DNA of 64,000 bases from contig HF985561.1 of the NCBI GenBank assembly GCA_000431215.1, positions 16,594-80,593 on the forward strand, read 5' to 3'. Position numbers and translations under genes: made by a program. A model generated the notes under the pieces. That model ran no database searches. It was not told the DNA's origin and was given only the letters and a program-made list of their open reading frames with translations. Source of the DNA: Prevotella sp. CAG:1031. GTDB taxonomy: Bacteria > Bacteroidota > Bacteroidia > Bacteroidales > Muribaculaceae. This document shows positions 56,762 through 64,000 of this stretch, piece by piece (position 1 is the first letter of the stretch; each line of letters begins with the position of its first letter).

Positions 56762-56946
56762 GGGGACAGTGGTTAGGGGGTGGTGGAAGAGTTGGTGGTT
56801 ATGAAAAGTGTGTTATTATGTTTCTCGCCCATTCTCGGGCTCTTCTATAGTGGGGCTTATATTGACAACACACCGTCGCCTCCGCCTTGCAGGCGGACCG
56901 GCGCGGTGGTTATTGCCTTGGGGGAGAGGGATGTTTTTCTGCGCGG

Positions 56947-56993
56947 ATCCGGCGCCCCGCGCCGGATGTCCGCTGCCGTCGAATCAGACGGCA
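56947..56993 (-). terminator. Two successive hairpins between the Cox24-like gene and rng
   Basis: ATCCGGCGC/GCGCCGGAT (56947-56967) and TGCCGTC/GACGGCA (56974-56993) lie in the 246-bp gap. No T run follows on the minus strand, so they may be processing or attenuation structures rather than a terminator. The rest of the gap (56762-56946) has no gene. Confidence 0.4.
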
Positions 56994-57007
56994 AGGATGG
57001 GCCCGCC

Positions 57008-57097
57008 TTACTTCTTCTTATGACGGTTCTTGCGCAAACGTTTTTTACGTTTGTGAGTGGCCATCTTGTGGCCTTTTCTTTTCTTTCCGCTGGGCAT
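57008..57097 (-). CDS. 29-residue basic Cox24/AURKAIP1-domain ribosome-associated micro-protein
   Basis: A 30-codon frame from ATG 57097 to the stop at 57008 encodes MPSGKKRKRHKMATHKRKK followed by RLRKNRHKKK. More than half the residues are Lys or Arg. It matches the short Bacteroidetes proteins annotated with the AURKAIP1/Cox24 domain, related to the mitochondrial small-subunit protein mS38, so it is probably a ribosomal protein contacting rRNA. It lies between the HU gene and RNase G, 51 bp after the HU stop. It is short enough to be missed by most gene finders. Confidence 0.88.
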   Translation of the reverse strand: MPSGKKRKGHKMATHKRKKRLRKNRHKKK

Positions 57098-57148
57098 TGT
57101 TGTTGCTTGGGTTAGAGGTTGGACTTCAGGTTTTAAGCGCTAAGGATA

Positions 57149-57421
57149 TTAGCGGACATCTTCCATGAACACTTTAGCGGGCTTGAAAGCGGGGATTTTG
57201 TGTTCAGGGATGGTGATGGTGGTATTCTTCGAGATATTGCGGGCAGTCTTGGCGGAACGAACCTTGATGATGAAGCTGCCGAAGCCACGGAGATAGACGT
57301 TTTCGCCATGAGCCAGCGAATCCTTAACGACTTCCATGAACTTTTCGATAGTGTCGAGCACATTGGCGCGGTCGATACCGGTAGACTTTGAAATCTCGTT
57401 TACAATGTCGGCTTTTGTCAT
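57149..57421 (-). CDS. HU-family DNA-binding protein
   Basis: 90 residues. The N-terminal helical dimerisation part is MTKADIVNEISKSTGI, the body is VYLRGFGSFIIKVRSAKTAR, and the DNA-binding arm carries ISKNTTITIPEHKIPAFKP with the IP tip that intercalates in the minor groove. It bends and compacts chromosomal DNA as a dimer. A hairpin (CGCCC 57464-57468 / GGGCG 57477-57481) lies in its probable leader. It heads the HU / Cox24-like / RNase G group. Confidence 0.95.
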   Translation of the reverse strand: MTKADIVNEISKSTGIDRANVLDTIEKFMEVVKDSLAHGENVYLRGFGSFIIKVRSAKTARNISKNTTITIPEHKIPAFKPAKVFMEDVR

Positions 57422-57599
57422 TGTGATAATATTTGAGGTTTGGTTAACGAATCAAAATAACAGCGCCCCTGAGGCAGGGCGTTTTTCGGGTGCAAATATC
57501 GTAATTTTTTTCGTAACTGCCGAATTTAGAGCGAAATTTTTTCGAATAAAGTTCAAATCGGGGCTCTTTGAACAGGCGGTTACTATATAGAACAAGGTG

Positions 57600-58271
57600 T
57601 CAGGCGGCGGGGGTGACGGCCTCGATCGTCTTCAGACGCCTGACAACGATACGCGTCAGCGGGAGCACTGCGACTTCATAGGCGGTTTTCAGCAGTGCCT
57701 GGCTCACCATAAGACCTACCAGCGTCGAGGCATCGACAACTCCGGCGAAAGCTATCGGAAAGAACACCAGCGAGTCGACCCCTTCACCCCATAATGTCGA
57801 CACTATGGCGCGCAGCGAGAACGAACCGCGGCCGCGCTCTTCGGCGCGACGCTTCATCCGGCTCATAACCCAGGCATTGACCATCGAACCGGCAAGGAAA
57901 GCGGCGAAACTGGCGGCAAGGATTCGTGGGACGGCTCCGAAAACTGTCTCCATAGCCGCTTGTCCTTCCCACCCTTCGATTCCTGGCAGCAGAAGCCCGA
58001 TCTGAAGCAGGATGCTGACAAGCAGGTTCATGGCGAATCCGAGCCAAATCACGAACCTGGCCTTGTCGAAGCCATAGACTTCGACAAGGCAGTCATTGAT
58101 AATATATGAGATCGGAAAGACAATCATTCCGGCAGTAAGGGTGACGCCGCCGAGCGGCACCACCTTTATCTCCATCAGATTGGCCACGATAAGGCAAACA
58201 CAGAACAGCACTGTCATAACTGTGAATGTCAGGCTGACCGGCTTGCGCATATTCGATGAGAACCTGTTCAT
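57600..58271 (-). CDS. Queuosine-precursor transporter (YhhQ/QPTR family)
   Basis: 223 residues from ATG 58271, five bases after the stop of the upstream gene; an in-frame ATG at 58286 would overlap it. Six membrane helices are visible, with the family blocks VLFCVCLIVANLMEIKVVPL, GMIVFPISYIINDCLVEVYG and LWGEGVDSLVFFPIAF. It imports 7-deazaguanine precursors (preQ0/preQ1) for queuosine modification of tRNA. It is the last gene of the fucosidase-cutC-transglutaminase operon, an uncommon setting for it. Confidence 0.9.
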   Translation of the reverse strand: MNRFSSNMRKPVSLTFTVMTVLFCVCLIVANLMEIKVVPLGGVTLTAGMIVFPISYIINDCLVEVYGFDKARFVIWLGFAMNLLVSILLQIGLLLPGIEGWEGQAAMETVFGAVPRILAASFAAFLAGSMVNAWVMSRMKRRAEERGRGSFSLRAIVSTLWGEGVDSLVFFPIAFAGVVDASTLVGLMVSQALLKTAYEVAVLPLTRIVVRRLKTIEAVTPAA

Positions 58272-58275
58272 AGGT

Positions 58276-60828
58276 TTATTCGGCAATTCGGTTCAGGGTC
58301 TGGAGCAATCGGTCGGCAAGCCCTATCGAATAACCCTGCGACGAGAACACGACTCGATTGAATGTATCAGCGATAACGAAGATCGGACGCTCAGACTCGT
58401 GGGCGCTGAGGCGCAGATTCTCAATGAGTTCTTTGGTTATGGCGCCGTCTATATCCGTTCCGAAAACAACGTTCGACGGCAGTCCGGGATAAGCTCGGGC
58501 GTTGAAGCGCGACATCTCGTCGGCGTCGGCGAAGAGAAGCACAATCTTGCGCCCCGTCGCCTCAAGGCGGTCGGCCAGGGCTGTCATTTCGTTGAGAGCG
58601 TGGGCCGAAGGCTCATGGTTGGGACGTATGATACCGAGCACATAGTAACCGCGGCCTGTTGTCGACAGCAGGCTCTTCTCTGACTTCGCGGCGGCATCAC
58701 TGTAGAGATTCTCGGAGTTGAACGAGCCGATGACCTGCACTTCGCTGTTGTCATACCTGACGACAAGCGGACGGGTGACAACCGAATCGGCCGGGACCTC
58801 GAAAATATCGGTCCGGGTCATAACCGAGCCGTCGGCCAGACGCTGCCCGGTGACGAGCATATATCGCCCGGCATCGAGCGAGATGCCGTCGGCATTCAGC
58901 TGCGAGGCGGGAGCGGCTTCGTCGAATTCAAGAAGCTGCGGAACGCCATTTTCGATTTTTGAGAGCGCGAACTGCATATAATATTGCGGATCGACAATAT
59001 GTCCGACGGGGTTCACTTCGAGCACGAGCTTTCCTTTGGGGGTCGCCGATGTCTTGGGCGCAGCAAAAAGAGCGTCAATCCAGTCACTGTCGCCGACAGC
59101 ATACTGAGGCTTGCCCGTCACCGGGTCGACGCGCGAAGGTATGCCAAGGCTTCGGGCCATAGCGACAAAGAGAATTGCGCGCGAGCGTCCGTCGGCTATC
59201 CGGTTTTTATAAGCGGCACGCGGGTCTATGCGGTTACCGGTGCGGTTCCAGACGGTATCGACTGCAATCTCCCGGCCTATCCACTCGACAAGCGCCGCCG
59301 GATCGGCCTTGAAGCGGCTCTTGTCGGCACTCGGGATGGCCTTGGCAAAGAAAGCCTTGAAAGGAGTCAGTCCTTCTGTCTCGATTCGCGGATTCATAAT
59401 ATAGGCGTCAAAAAGAGGCGAGCCGGTTTCGGCGGTGGCAAGCGCGTCGGCGAGAACTTCGCGCGACACATCGCGCCTGTCTTTCTCACTTATGGCTTCA
59501 AGCAGCCGGATGGCTTTGCCGCGGTCGGCCGAAGGGGTAGACCGCAGGAAATCGGTTATCATGGCGTGATTGCCTCGCGACTCCACAAGGATTCGTTCAA
59601 GGGGCGCTCTGTCAACTCCGAGCTCGTAAGCAAGGAGAGCAGCAAACTCCGGCGTGGCGAACGTCGAGACGTAGGCGTTGCGGATAGAGTCTTCGCGGGC
59701 GAACCGTATGTCGTTGGCCCGGCGCTGCGCGGCGGTGGGCGTCGGGAGCGAGGCCGACGGAGCGGGAGGTGTCAGATTGAACTCATCGACACCGGTATAA
59801 TCTTCATCGCGATTGAGAACAACAATGACATCATCACCCGGGCGTCCCTTGACATAACCGAACCTGCGGCCGTCGGAAGCCCAGATAAGCATCTCCCCTA
59901 TTCCGGTTGTGAGCTGAGCGTGACCGGCGGCATCAGTGGTTTTCACTGCGGTCGGATAGAATTCGGCATAGTTATAGAGGCAGAAACGCACCTGAGCGCC
60001 GTTCACCGGCTTCCCAGAAATATCTGTGACCTTCACTTTCAGGGGTGCCACCGGAGCATAATTGGCAGTCACATTGATAACCGTAGAAGCAGGCTGACGG
60101 TCGAGCACCTCTTCGGGGCCGTCATAGTCTCCGAACACTTTGGTAGTCATCAGCATACCGCGTGAGGCGGGCGCGTTGAACCATGCGAGATCGAGAATCG
60201 GTTCAGGCTCGCATGCGCCGAGAAAATGCCAGCGGCCGTTGGCCCATGCCTCGACCCAGGCATGATTGTCGTCGGTATGGGCCCAACGCGGAGTGTAGAC
60301 CTGACGCGCAGGGATGCCGACCGCGCGCAGAGCAGCCACAGCGAACGTAGATTCTTCGCCACAGCGTCCGATGGCCTGACTGACCGAACTGAGCGGAGAA
60401 CTCGTACGGCCGTCGGATGGACGGTATGTCACCTTTTCATGGCACCAGTGGTTCACTTCCAGAATCGCATCTTCGATAGAAAGTCCGCCGACACGCTGAC
60501 GCAGTTCGGCATAGAAAGCCGGACGCGACATATCGAGATTCTCGTTGTTGACGCGCACAGGCAGAACGAAATGGCGGAATTCGCGTTCAGGCACCGAGGC
60601 GCCCCACGGCATCTCGCGGCGCGCTTTCAGCGACGCTCTGACATTCTCCAGGAAAAACTCGGGCGGATAGCCTATGCGGTCAGACGTGGGCAGATAACTG
60701 TAGAGGAACTCCATGGCGGAGCGCTCTTCGGGATTCATTTCGAGTCGGCCGAAATCGGGAGCCGGACGTCCGGCTTCAGCTGTCAGTATCGCAAACAGAG
60801 CGATAAAATATGTCAGTGTCTGTTTCAT
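58276..60828 (-). CDS. Secreted transglutaminase-like protein with C-terminal thioredoxin-like domain
   Basis: 850 residues. A signal peptide (MKQTLTYFIALFAILTAEA) precedes a transglutaminase-like core with the catalytic Cys in IGRCGEESTFAVAALRAVG, His in HTDDNHAWVEAW and the third residue in WHFLGACEPEP. Next come an Ig/CNA-like segment (PLKVKVTDISGKPVNGAQVR), a central helical region, a second possible transglutaminase-type segment (AYKNRIADGRSRAILFVAMA) and a C-terminal domain resembling thioredoxin (GRKIVLLFADADEMSRFNAR, then SERPIFVIADTF). It may cleave or rearrange peptide or isopeptide bonds in the envelope. It overlaps cutC by one base. Confidence 0.85.
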   Translation of the reverse strand: MKQTLTYFIALFAILTAEAGRPAPDFGRLEMNPEERSAMEFLYSYLPTSDRIGYPPEFFLENVRASLKARREMPWGASVPEREFRHFVLPVRVNNENLDMSRPAFYAELRQRVGGLSIEDAILEVNHWCHEKVTYRPSDGRTSSPLSSVSQAIGRCGEESTFAVAALRAVGIPARQVYTPRWAHTDDNHAWVEAWANGRWHFLGACEPEPILDLAWFNAPASRGMLMTTKVFGDYDGPEEVLDRQPASTVINVTANYAPVAPLKVKVTDISGKPVNGAQVRFCLYNYAEFYPTAVKTTDAAGHAQLTTGIGEMLIWASDGRRFGYVKGRPGDDVIVVLNRDEDYTGVDEFNLTPPAPSASLPTPTAAQRRANDIRFAREDSIRNAYVSTFATPEFAALLAYELGVDRAPLERILVESRGNHAMITDFLRSTPSADRGKAIRLLEAISEKDRRDVSREVLADALATAETGSPLFDAYIMNPRIETEGLTPFKAFFAKAIPSADKSRFKADPAALVEWIGREIAVDTVWNRTGNRIDPRAAYKNRIADGRSRAILFVAMARSLGIPSRVDPVTGKPQYAVGDSDWIDALFAAPKTSATPKGKLVLEVNPVGHIVDPQYYMQFALSKIENGVPQLLEFDEAAPASQLNADGISLDAGRYMLVTGQRLADGSVMTRTDIFEVPADSVVTRPLVVRYDNSEVQVIGSFNSENLYSDAAAKSEKSLLSTTGRGYYVLGIIRPNHEPSAHALNEMTALADRLEATGRKIVLLFADADEMSRFNARAYPGLPSNVVFGTDIDGAITKELIENLRLSAHESERPIFVIADTFNRVVFSSQGYSIGLADRLLQTLNRIAE

Positions 60829-61565
60829 TATTCTAATGCTTTTATTATGGCGGCCACCCGCGAGGCGTCGGTAGTCGCGCGTGAATATTCGTCGGTATCG
60901 GGAGTGCCCATGCTGACATCGGCACGCCGAAAACGCATTGCCGAACCTACGGTGTGCTTTGCCGACGCATGAAGCTCTTCAACACCGGTCAGCCTCACTA
61001 TATCACGGCAGTTTTCGGCAGTGACACCACCACCGGCAAGAATTATTATCTTTCCGTCGGCATCTTCGACGAGCCGACGAATAAGCGCCGCCCCCTCAAG
61101 GGCTGAAGCTGCCTGTCCGGAAGTCAGAACCCTGCGGCATCCGAGGGCTATCAGATCGTCGAGCGCCTTGCGCGGGTCGCGACAAAGGTCGAACGCACGG
61201 TGAAACGTGAGCGGCCGGCCGTCGGCTACAGCCATAAACCGCCTCATGACGTCGATGTCGACATCGCCGTCGGCGGTAAGCGCGCCGACAACTATGCCGT
61301 CGGCCCCGGCGGCAACGGCGTCGGTAATCTCGGCTTCCATCTGAGCCACCTCGTCGGCGCTGTAGAGGAAATCGCCGCTGCGCGGGCGTATCAGCACATT
61401 GACAGCCGGGCCTCCGGCGTCAACAGCCATGCGCGTCATTGCCGGCGTCGGCGTGAGACCTCCTTCGGTCAGGGCCGAACAAAGCTCTATGCGTGCGGCC
61501 CCCGCGCTACGGGCTGCGCCGACACTGGCTATATCGCCGCAACACACTTCGAGAAGAACGCTCAT
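60828..61565 (-). CDS. cutC: CutC family protein
   Basis: 245 residues of the CutC TIM-barrel family. Blocks include LLEVCCGDIASVGAARSAGA, RIELCSALTEGGLTPT, VLIRPRSGDFLYS and RRVLTSGQAASALEGA. CutC was linked to copper handling in E. coli but its true activity is disputed. It overlaps both neighbours (ATGA with the fucosidase end, TAATG with the transglutaminase start), so it is translated as part of one operon. Confidence 0.94.
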   Translation of the reverse strand: MSVLLEVCCGDIASVGAARSAGAARIELCSALTEGGLTPTPAMTRMAVDAGGPAVNVLIRPRSGDFLYSADEVAQMEAEITDAVAAGADGIVVGALTADGDVDIDVMRRFMAVADGRPLTFHRAFDLCRDPRKALDDLIALGCRRVLTSGQAASALEGAALIRRLVEDADGKIIILAGGGVTAENCRDIVRLTGVEELHASAKHTVGSAMRFRRADVSMGTPDTDEYSRATTDASRVAAIIKALE

Positions 61566-62857
61566 CTTACGGTAAGCTCAACGATATTGTCAATATCTTC
61601 GGTGAGTTCGGGAAGATGGAGTGTGACACTATCTTTCGAACGAGAGAATTTGACCTTTGTGCCGTCGGCGAACATCTTCGCGTGCCAGACGCTGAAACCC
61701 TCGGTAGGAATCACAATATCTTTCGATTCGGGATTGAGGACATGGATAAACAGGCGTTCCCCTTTGCGGGTCGCGGTTCCCCAGGGCTGTTCGGCAAACG
61801 GAGAGCCTTCGGTTCCGTAGATCGTCTCGCCGTGGGCTCTCATCCATTCTCCTATTTCGCGAAGACGTTCGAGCGCCATTGCCGGGAGCTCGCCATTGGG
61901 CTGCGGGCCTATGTTCAGCAGCAGGTTGGCACCTTTTCCGGCCGTCTTAACCAGATAGTGGACAAGTGTGCGCGTATCTTTATAATCTGTATCCTCGATA
62001 CGGAAGCCCCACATTCCGTTCATGGTGTCACAAGTTTCGAGAGGCAGCTGGCTTATAGCCTGTCCCGAAAGTCCGGCCGTGTTCTCGCCCGGCATATCGC
62101 GTTCGAAAATCTGTATGTCCTCCCCTTCGAAAGGCGCCTGATGATGGTTGTTACCTACCAGACATCCCGGCTGAAGGCTGTGGATAAGAGCGTATTGCTG
62201 AGGCAACTGCCAGTTGAAAGGAACTGAATCCTGATCGTGGTCCCACCATCCGTCGAACCATATTGCGCGAATCGGGCCATAGCCTGTCAGCAGTTCGCTG
62301 AGCTGACGGTTCATGAAAGCATAGTAGTGAGGCCAGTCGCTCTTCAGGCTGTCTTTGCCGGTCGTGCGGCCGGTTCGCCCTGCCGGATAGTCATCGCGCC
62401 CCCAGTCAATATGAGAATAATAGAGATGGAGCTTAAGGTCGTTTTTCTGACAGGCCTCCGACAGTTCTTTCAGCACATCGCGCTTGAACGGCGTGGCGTC
62501 GACGATATTGTAGTCCGACTCCTTGGTGCCGAACATCGAGAACCCGTCGTGATGGCGCGTCGTGAAGCAGATATATCGTGCGCCTGAATCCTTGATAGCT
62601 TGTGCCCAGGCTTCGGCATCGAAATCGGCCGGATAGAAAGCGCGGGCCGTCTTGGCATATTCGCTCTGCAGAGGTCCGTAATTCAGATACCACTCACCAC
62701 GGGCAAACATGCTGTAAATGCCCCAGTGGATGAATATGCCGAAGCGGTCAGCGGCAAACTCTTTGCGTGATTCCAAAACCTGAGGTGACGCTACATACTC
62801 GGCCGAAGCCGGCAGAAGCATCAAAGCCGTCAATACTGATAGGATTAATCTTTTCAT
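61562..62857 (-). CDS. Alpha-L-fucosidase (GH29)
   Basis: 431 residues. A signal peptide (MKRLILSVLTALMLLPASA) sends it to the periplasm or surface. GH29 blocks are FGIFIHWGIYSMFARGEWYL, KDSGARYICFTTRHHDGFSM and IRAIWFDGWWDHD, where the Asp after WF is the nucleophile. It removes fucose from host mucin or milk-type glycans. It leads an operon with cutC and a transglutaminase-like gene rather than a polysaccharide-utilisation locus, as no SusC/D pair is near. A -7 box TATCTTTG lies 23 nt upstream of the ATG. Confidence 0.93.
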   Translation of the reverse strand: MKRLILSVLTALMLLPASAEYVASPQVLESRKEFAADRFGIFIHWGIYSMFARGEWYLNYGPLQSEYAKTARAFYPADFDAEAWAQAIKDSGARYICFTTRHHDGFSMFGTKESDYNIVDATPFKRDVLKELSEACQKNDLKLHLYYSHIDWGRDDYPAGRTGRTTGKDSLKSDWPHYYAFMNRQLSELLTGYGPIRAIWFDGWWDHDQDSVPFNWQLPQQYALIHSLQPGCLVGNNHHQAPFEGEDIQIFERDMPGENTAGLSGQAISQLPLETCDTMNGMWGFRIEDTDYKDTRTLVHYLVKTAGKGANLLLNIGPQPNGELPAMALERLREIGEWMRAHGETIYGTEGSPFAEQPWGTATRKGERLFIHVLNPESKDIVIPTEGFSVWHAKMFADGTKVKFSRSKDSVTLHLPELTEDIDNIVELTVR

Positions 62858-62880
62858 GGATCGATAATTGGTTTACCGCG

Positions 62881-62888
62881 CAAAGATA
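62881..62888 (-). promoter_or_regulatory. -7 box (TATCTTTG) of the fucosidase operon
   Basis: The minus strand reads TATCTTTG 23 nt before the ATG at 62857. A CTTG at the -33 distance is a partial match. Confidence 0.6.
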
Positions 62889-62953
62889 CTACGAAATCCC
62901 GTGCGATGCAAGCCTTTTGCCGCCGCCGGGTTGGAGGTTAACGCGCTTTGGAG

Positions 62954-62961
62954 TATCTTTG
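62954..62961 (+). promoter_or_regulatory. -7 box (TATCTTTG) of umuDC
   Basis: TATCTTTG is followed by eight bases and then the umuD ATG at 62970, so the leader is absent or a few bases long. No LexA-type palindrome was recognised. Confidence 0.6.
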
Positions 62962-62969
62962 CATTACTT

Positions 62970-63428
62970 ATGAGCACAAACGTCAAAATATTCCGGCCCG
63001 ACACGTCGACAGAACTGCCTCTTATCTACGCCGACGGCGGCATCCGCGCCGGCTTTCCGTCGCCGGCCCAGGACTACATATCCGAAACAATCGACCTCAA
63101 CAAAGACCTCATATCCAATCCGGCGTCGACTTTCTACGGCCGTGTCGTCGGCGACTCCATGATCGAGGAAGGCATCACCGAGGGCGATATTCTTGTGATC
63201 GACCGCTCGGTCGAGCCTGAGAACGACGATCTGGCCGTCTGCTGTCTCGACGGCGAATTCACGCTGAAGCGAATCCATATCTCCGACGACGGCCATATTC
63301 AGCTCGTTCCGAGCAACCGCCGTTACCGCCCTATCGACGTCGATGAAGGCGACGAACTTATAATCTGGGGCGTCGTAATCTATACCATCAAGGCCAACCG
63401 CCGTCCGCGCTTCGGCCATAGGTTCTGA
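62970..63428 (+). CDS. umuD: UmuD-like S24 peptidase (translesion polymerase V subunit)
   Basis: 152 residues from ATG 62970, selected because the -7 box lies just upstream. The self-cleavage pair Ala27-Gly28 is in GGIRAGFPSPAQDY, the catalytic Ser63 is in VVGDSMIEEG and Lys100 is in FTLKRI. RecA-stimulated self-cleavage would yield UmuD', which with UmuC forms DNA polymerase V for error-prone bypass. umuC starts 26 bp downstream. Confidence 0.94.
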   Translation: MSTNVKIFRPDTSTELPLIYADGGIRAGFPSPAQDYISETIDLNKDLISNPASTFYGRVVGDSMIEEGITEGDILVIDRSVEPENDDLAVCCLDGEFTLKRIHISDDGHIQLVPSNRRYRPIDVDEGDELIIWGVVIYTIKANRRPRFGHRF

Positions 63429-63454
63429 GCTGACATCCTCCAAAACCGACACCC

Positions 63455-64000
63455 ATGTATGCTCTTGTCGACTGCAACAACTTCTTTGTTTCCTGCGAGC
63501 GCGTTTTCCGCCCCGAACTCGAAGGAAAGCCGGTCGTTGTCCTGAGCAACAACGACGGGTGTGCGGTGTCGATGAGCAACGAGGCCAAGGCTCTCGGCAT
63601 AAAGCGCGGCTCCCCCTATTTCAGATTCCGCGACCTCGCCGAGGCCAACGGCGTCGTATGCCTCTCGGGGAACCACCGCCTCTACGGCGACATGTCGCGC
63701 CGCGTGATGCTCACTCTCAAAGCCCATGTCGAAGACCTCGAAGTCTATTCCATCGACGAGGCATTCATGGCCCTCGGCAAAGAAATCGGAGAATATGACG
63801 GATTCGGCCGCTATCTCGTCAGGCGCGTTCGCCGCGACACAGGCATCCCCGTCAGCATCGGCATAGCCCCGACAAAAACTCTCGCAAAAGCGGCTGCCCG
63901 ATTTGCTAAAAAATATAAGGGATACAAGGGCGCCTGCCTCATCGACAGCGATGAGAAAAGACGGAAGGCTCTCTCGCTTACATGGATAGGCGACGTGTGG
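63455..64000 (+). CDS. umuC: UmuC, Y-family DNA polymerase V catalytic subunit (C-terminus outside the window)
   Basis: 182 residues are present before the right edge. The N-terminus [18 protein letters not shown] contains the first metal-binding Asp6, [19 protein letters not shown] is the family's finger region, and VYSIDEAFM holds the second metal-binding Asp-Glu pair; [18 protein letters not shown] matches the helical palm end. It inserts nucleotides opposite damaged bases when complexed with processed UmuD. The missing part is the rest of the palm, the little finger and the C-terminal domain. Confidence 0.94.
   Translation, partial: MYALVDCNNFFVSCERVFRPELEGKPVVVLSNNDGCAVSMSNEAKALGIKRGSPYFRFRDLAEANGVVCLSGNHRLYGDMSRRVMLTLKAHVEDLEVYSIDEAFMALGKEIGEYDGFGRYLVRRVRRDTGIPVSIGIAPTKTLAKAAARFAKKYKGYKGACLIDSDEKRRKALSLTWIGDVW

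Noticed and set aside
56780..57115. Plus-strand frame over the Cox24-like gene region
   Set aside because: It is the complement of the real minus-strand micro-gene and of hairpins; no coding signal of its own.
57462..57486. Plus-strand terminator upstream of HU (stem followed by T run)
   Set aside because: The shape fits a terminator, but no plus-strand gene precedes it; it is more likely a leader hairpin of the HU transcript on the minus strand.
1..64000. CRISPR arrays, prophage, conjugation genes or a restriction system
   Set aside because: No regularly spaced repeats, phage structural genes, relaxase, integrase or methylase were found; the only complete mobile element is the IS982 copy.

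Overview
The window is bacterial chromosome from a member of the Bacteroidales, most likely a gut lineage near Muribaculaceae. This is an inference from gene content and signals. Several starts carry the Bacteroidetes -7 box TAnnTTTG, some with TTTG about 19-20 nt upstream. The primary sigma factor is the short Bacteroidetes type. DUF4492-cydAB, psd-pssA-dnaE-trxA, menDBCE, mutAB and an HU / 29-residue Cox24-like / RNase G block are all present. Secreted proteins have fibronectin-III, choice-of-anchor-J and sorting-domain-like tails. Housekeeping genes are GC-rich and tightly packed. AT-rich patches at 21.1-22.6 kb and 30.3-31.3 kb stand out.

Layout. 0-7.5 kb: nitroreductase (cut by the edge), CapA-like phosphatase, DUF4492 and cytochrome bd oxidase, then a locus of small secreted proteins with two apparent frameshifts. 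7.5-14.2 kb: phospholipid synthesis (psd, pssA), dnaE, trxA and a zinc-ribbon membrane protein. 14.2-18.7 kb: menaquinone operon menD-B-C-E (minus). 18.8-32 kb (accessory): a TPR-membrane-HTH regulator, tRNA-Ser with a duplicated 3' end, a GC-rich non-coding block, AT-rich small membrane proteins, a second TPR-membrane-HTH lipoprotein regulator just upstream of a 1528-residue surface protein, and a bile-salt-hydrolase-family gene with a 442-bp partial direct duplication around an AT-rich insert. 32-43.6 kb: SUI1-like factor, an AddA-like helicase with a decayed nuclease domain, an RND efflux pseudogene, and two large surface-protein pseudogenes, the second broken by a complete IS982-family element. 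43.6-64 kb: ABC-F protein and primary sigma factor, a Na+/drug-type ABC exporter, methylmalonyl-CoA mutase, DUF3078 outer-membrane protein, RNase G, Cox24-like micro-protein, HU, an overlapping operon (fucosidase, CutC, transglutaminase-like protein, queuosine-precursor transporter), and umuDC (umuC cut by the edge).

How the genes fit together. Cytochrome bd and menaquinone synthesis support a quinone-based microaerobic/anaerobic respiratory chain. Methylmalonyl-CoA mutase fits the succinate-propionate route. The fucosidase and the choloylglycine-hydrolase-family enzyme fit life in the mammalian gut. The most unusual features are repeated indels confined to secreted/surface genes, the tRNA-Ser 3'-end duplication with extra hairpins, two membrane-anchored HTH regulators (one beside a giant surface protein), and several promoters whose -7 box is only 4-9 nt from the start codon, which predicts leaderless transcripts.
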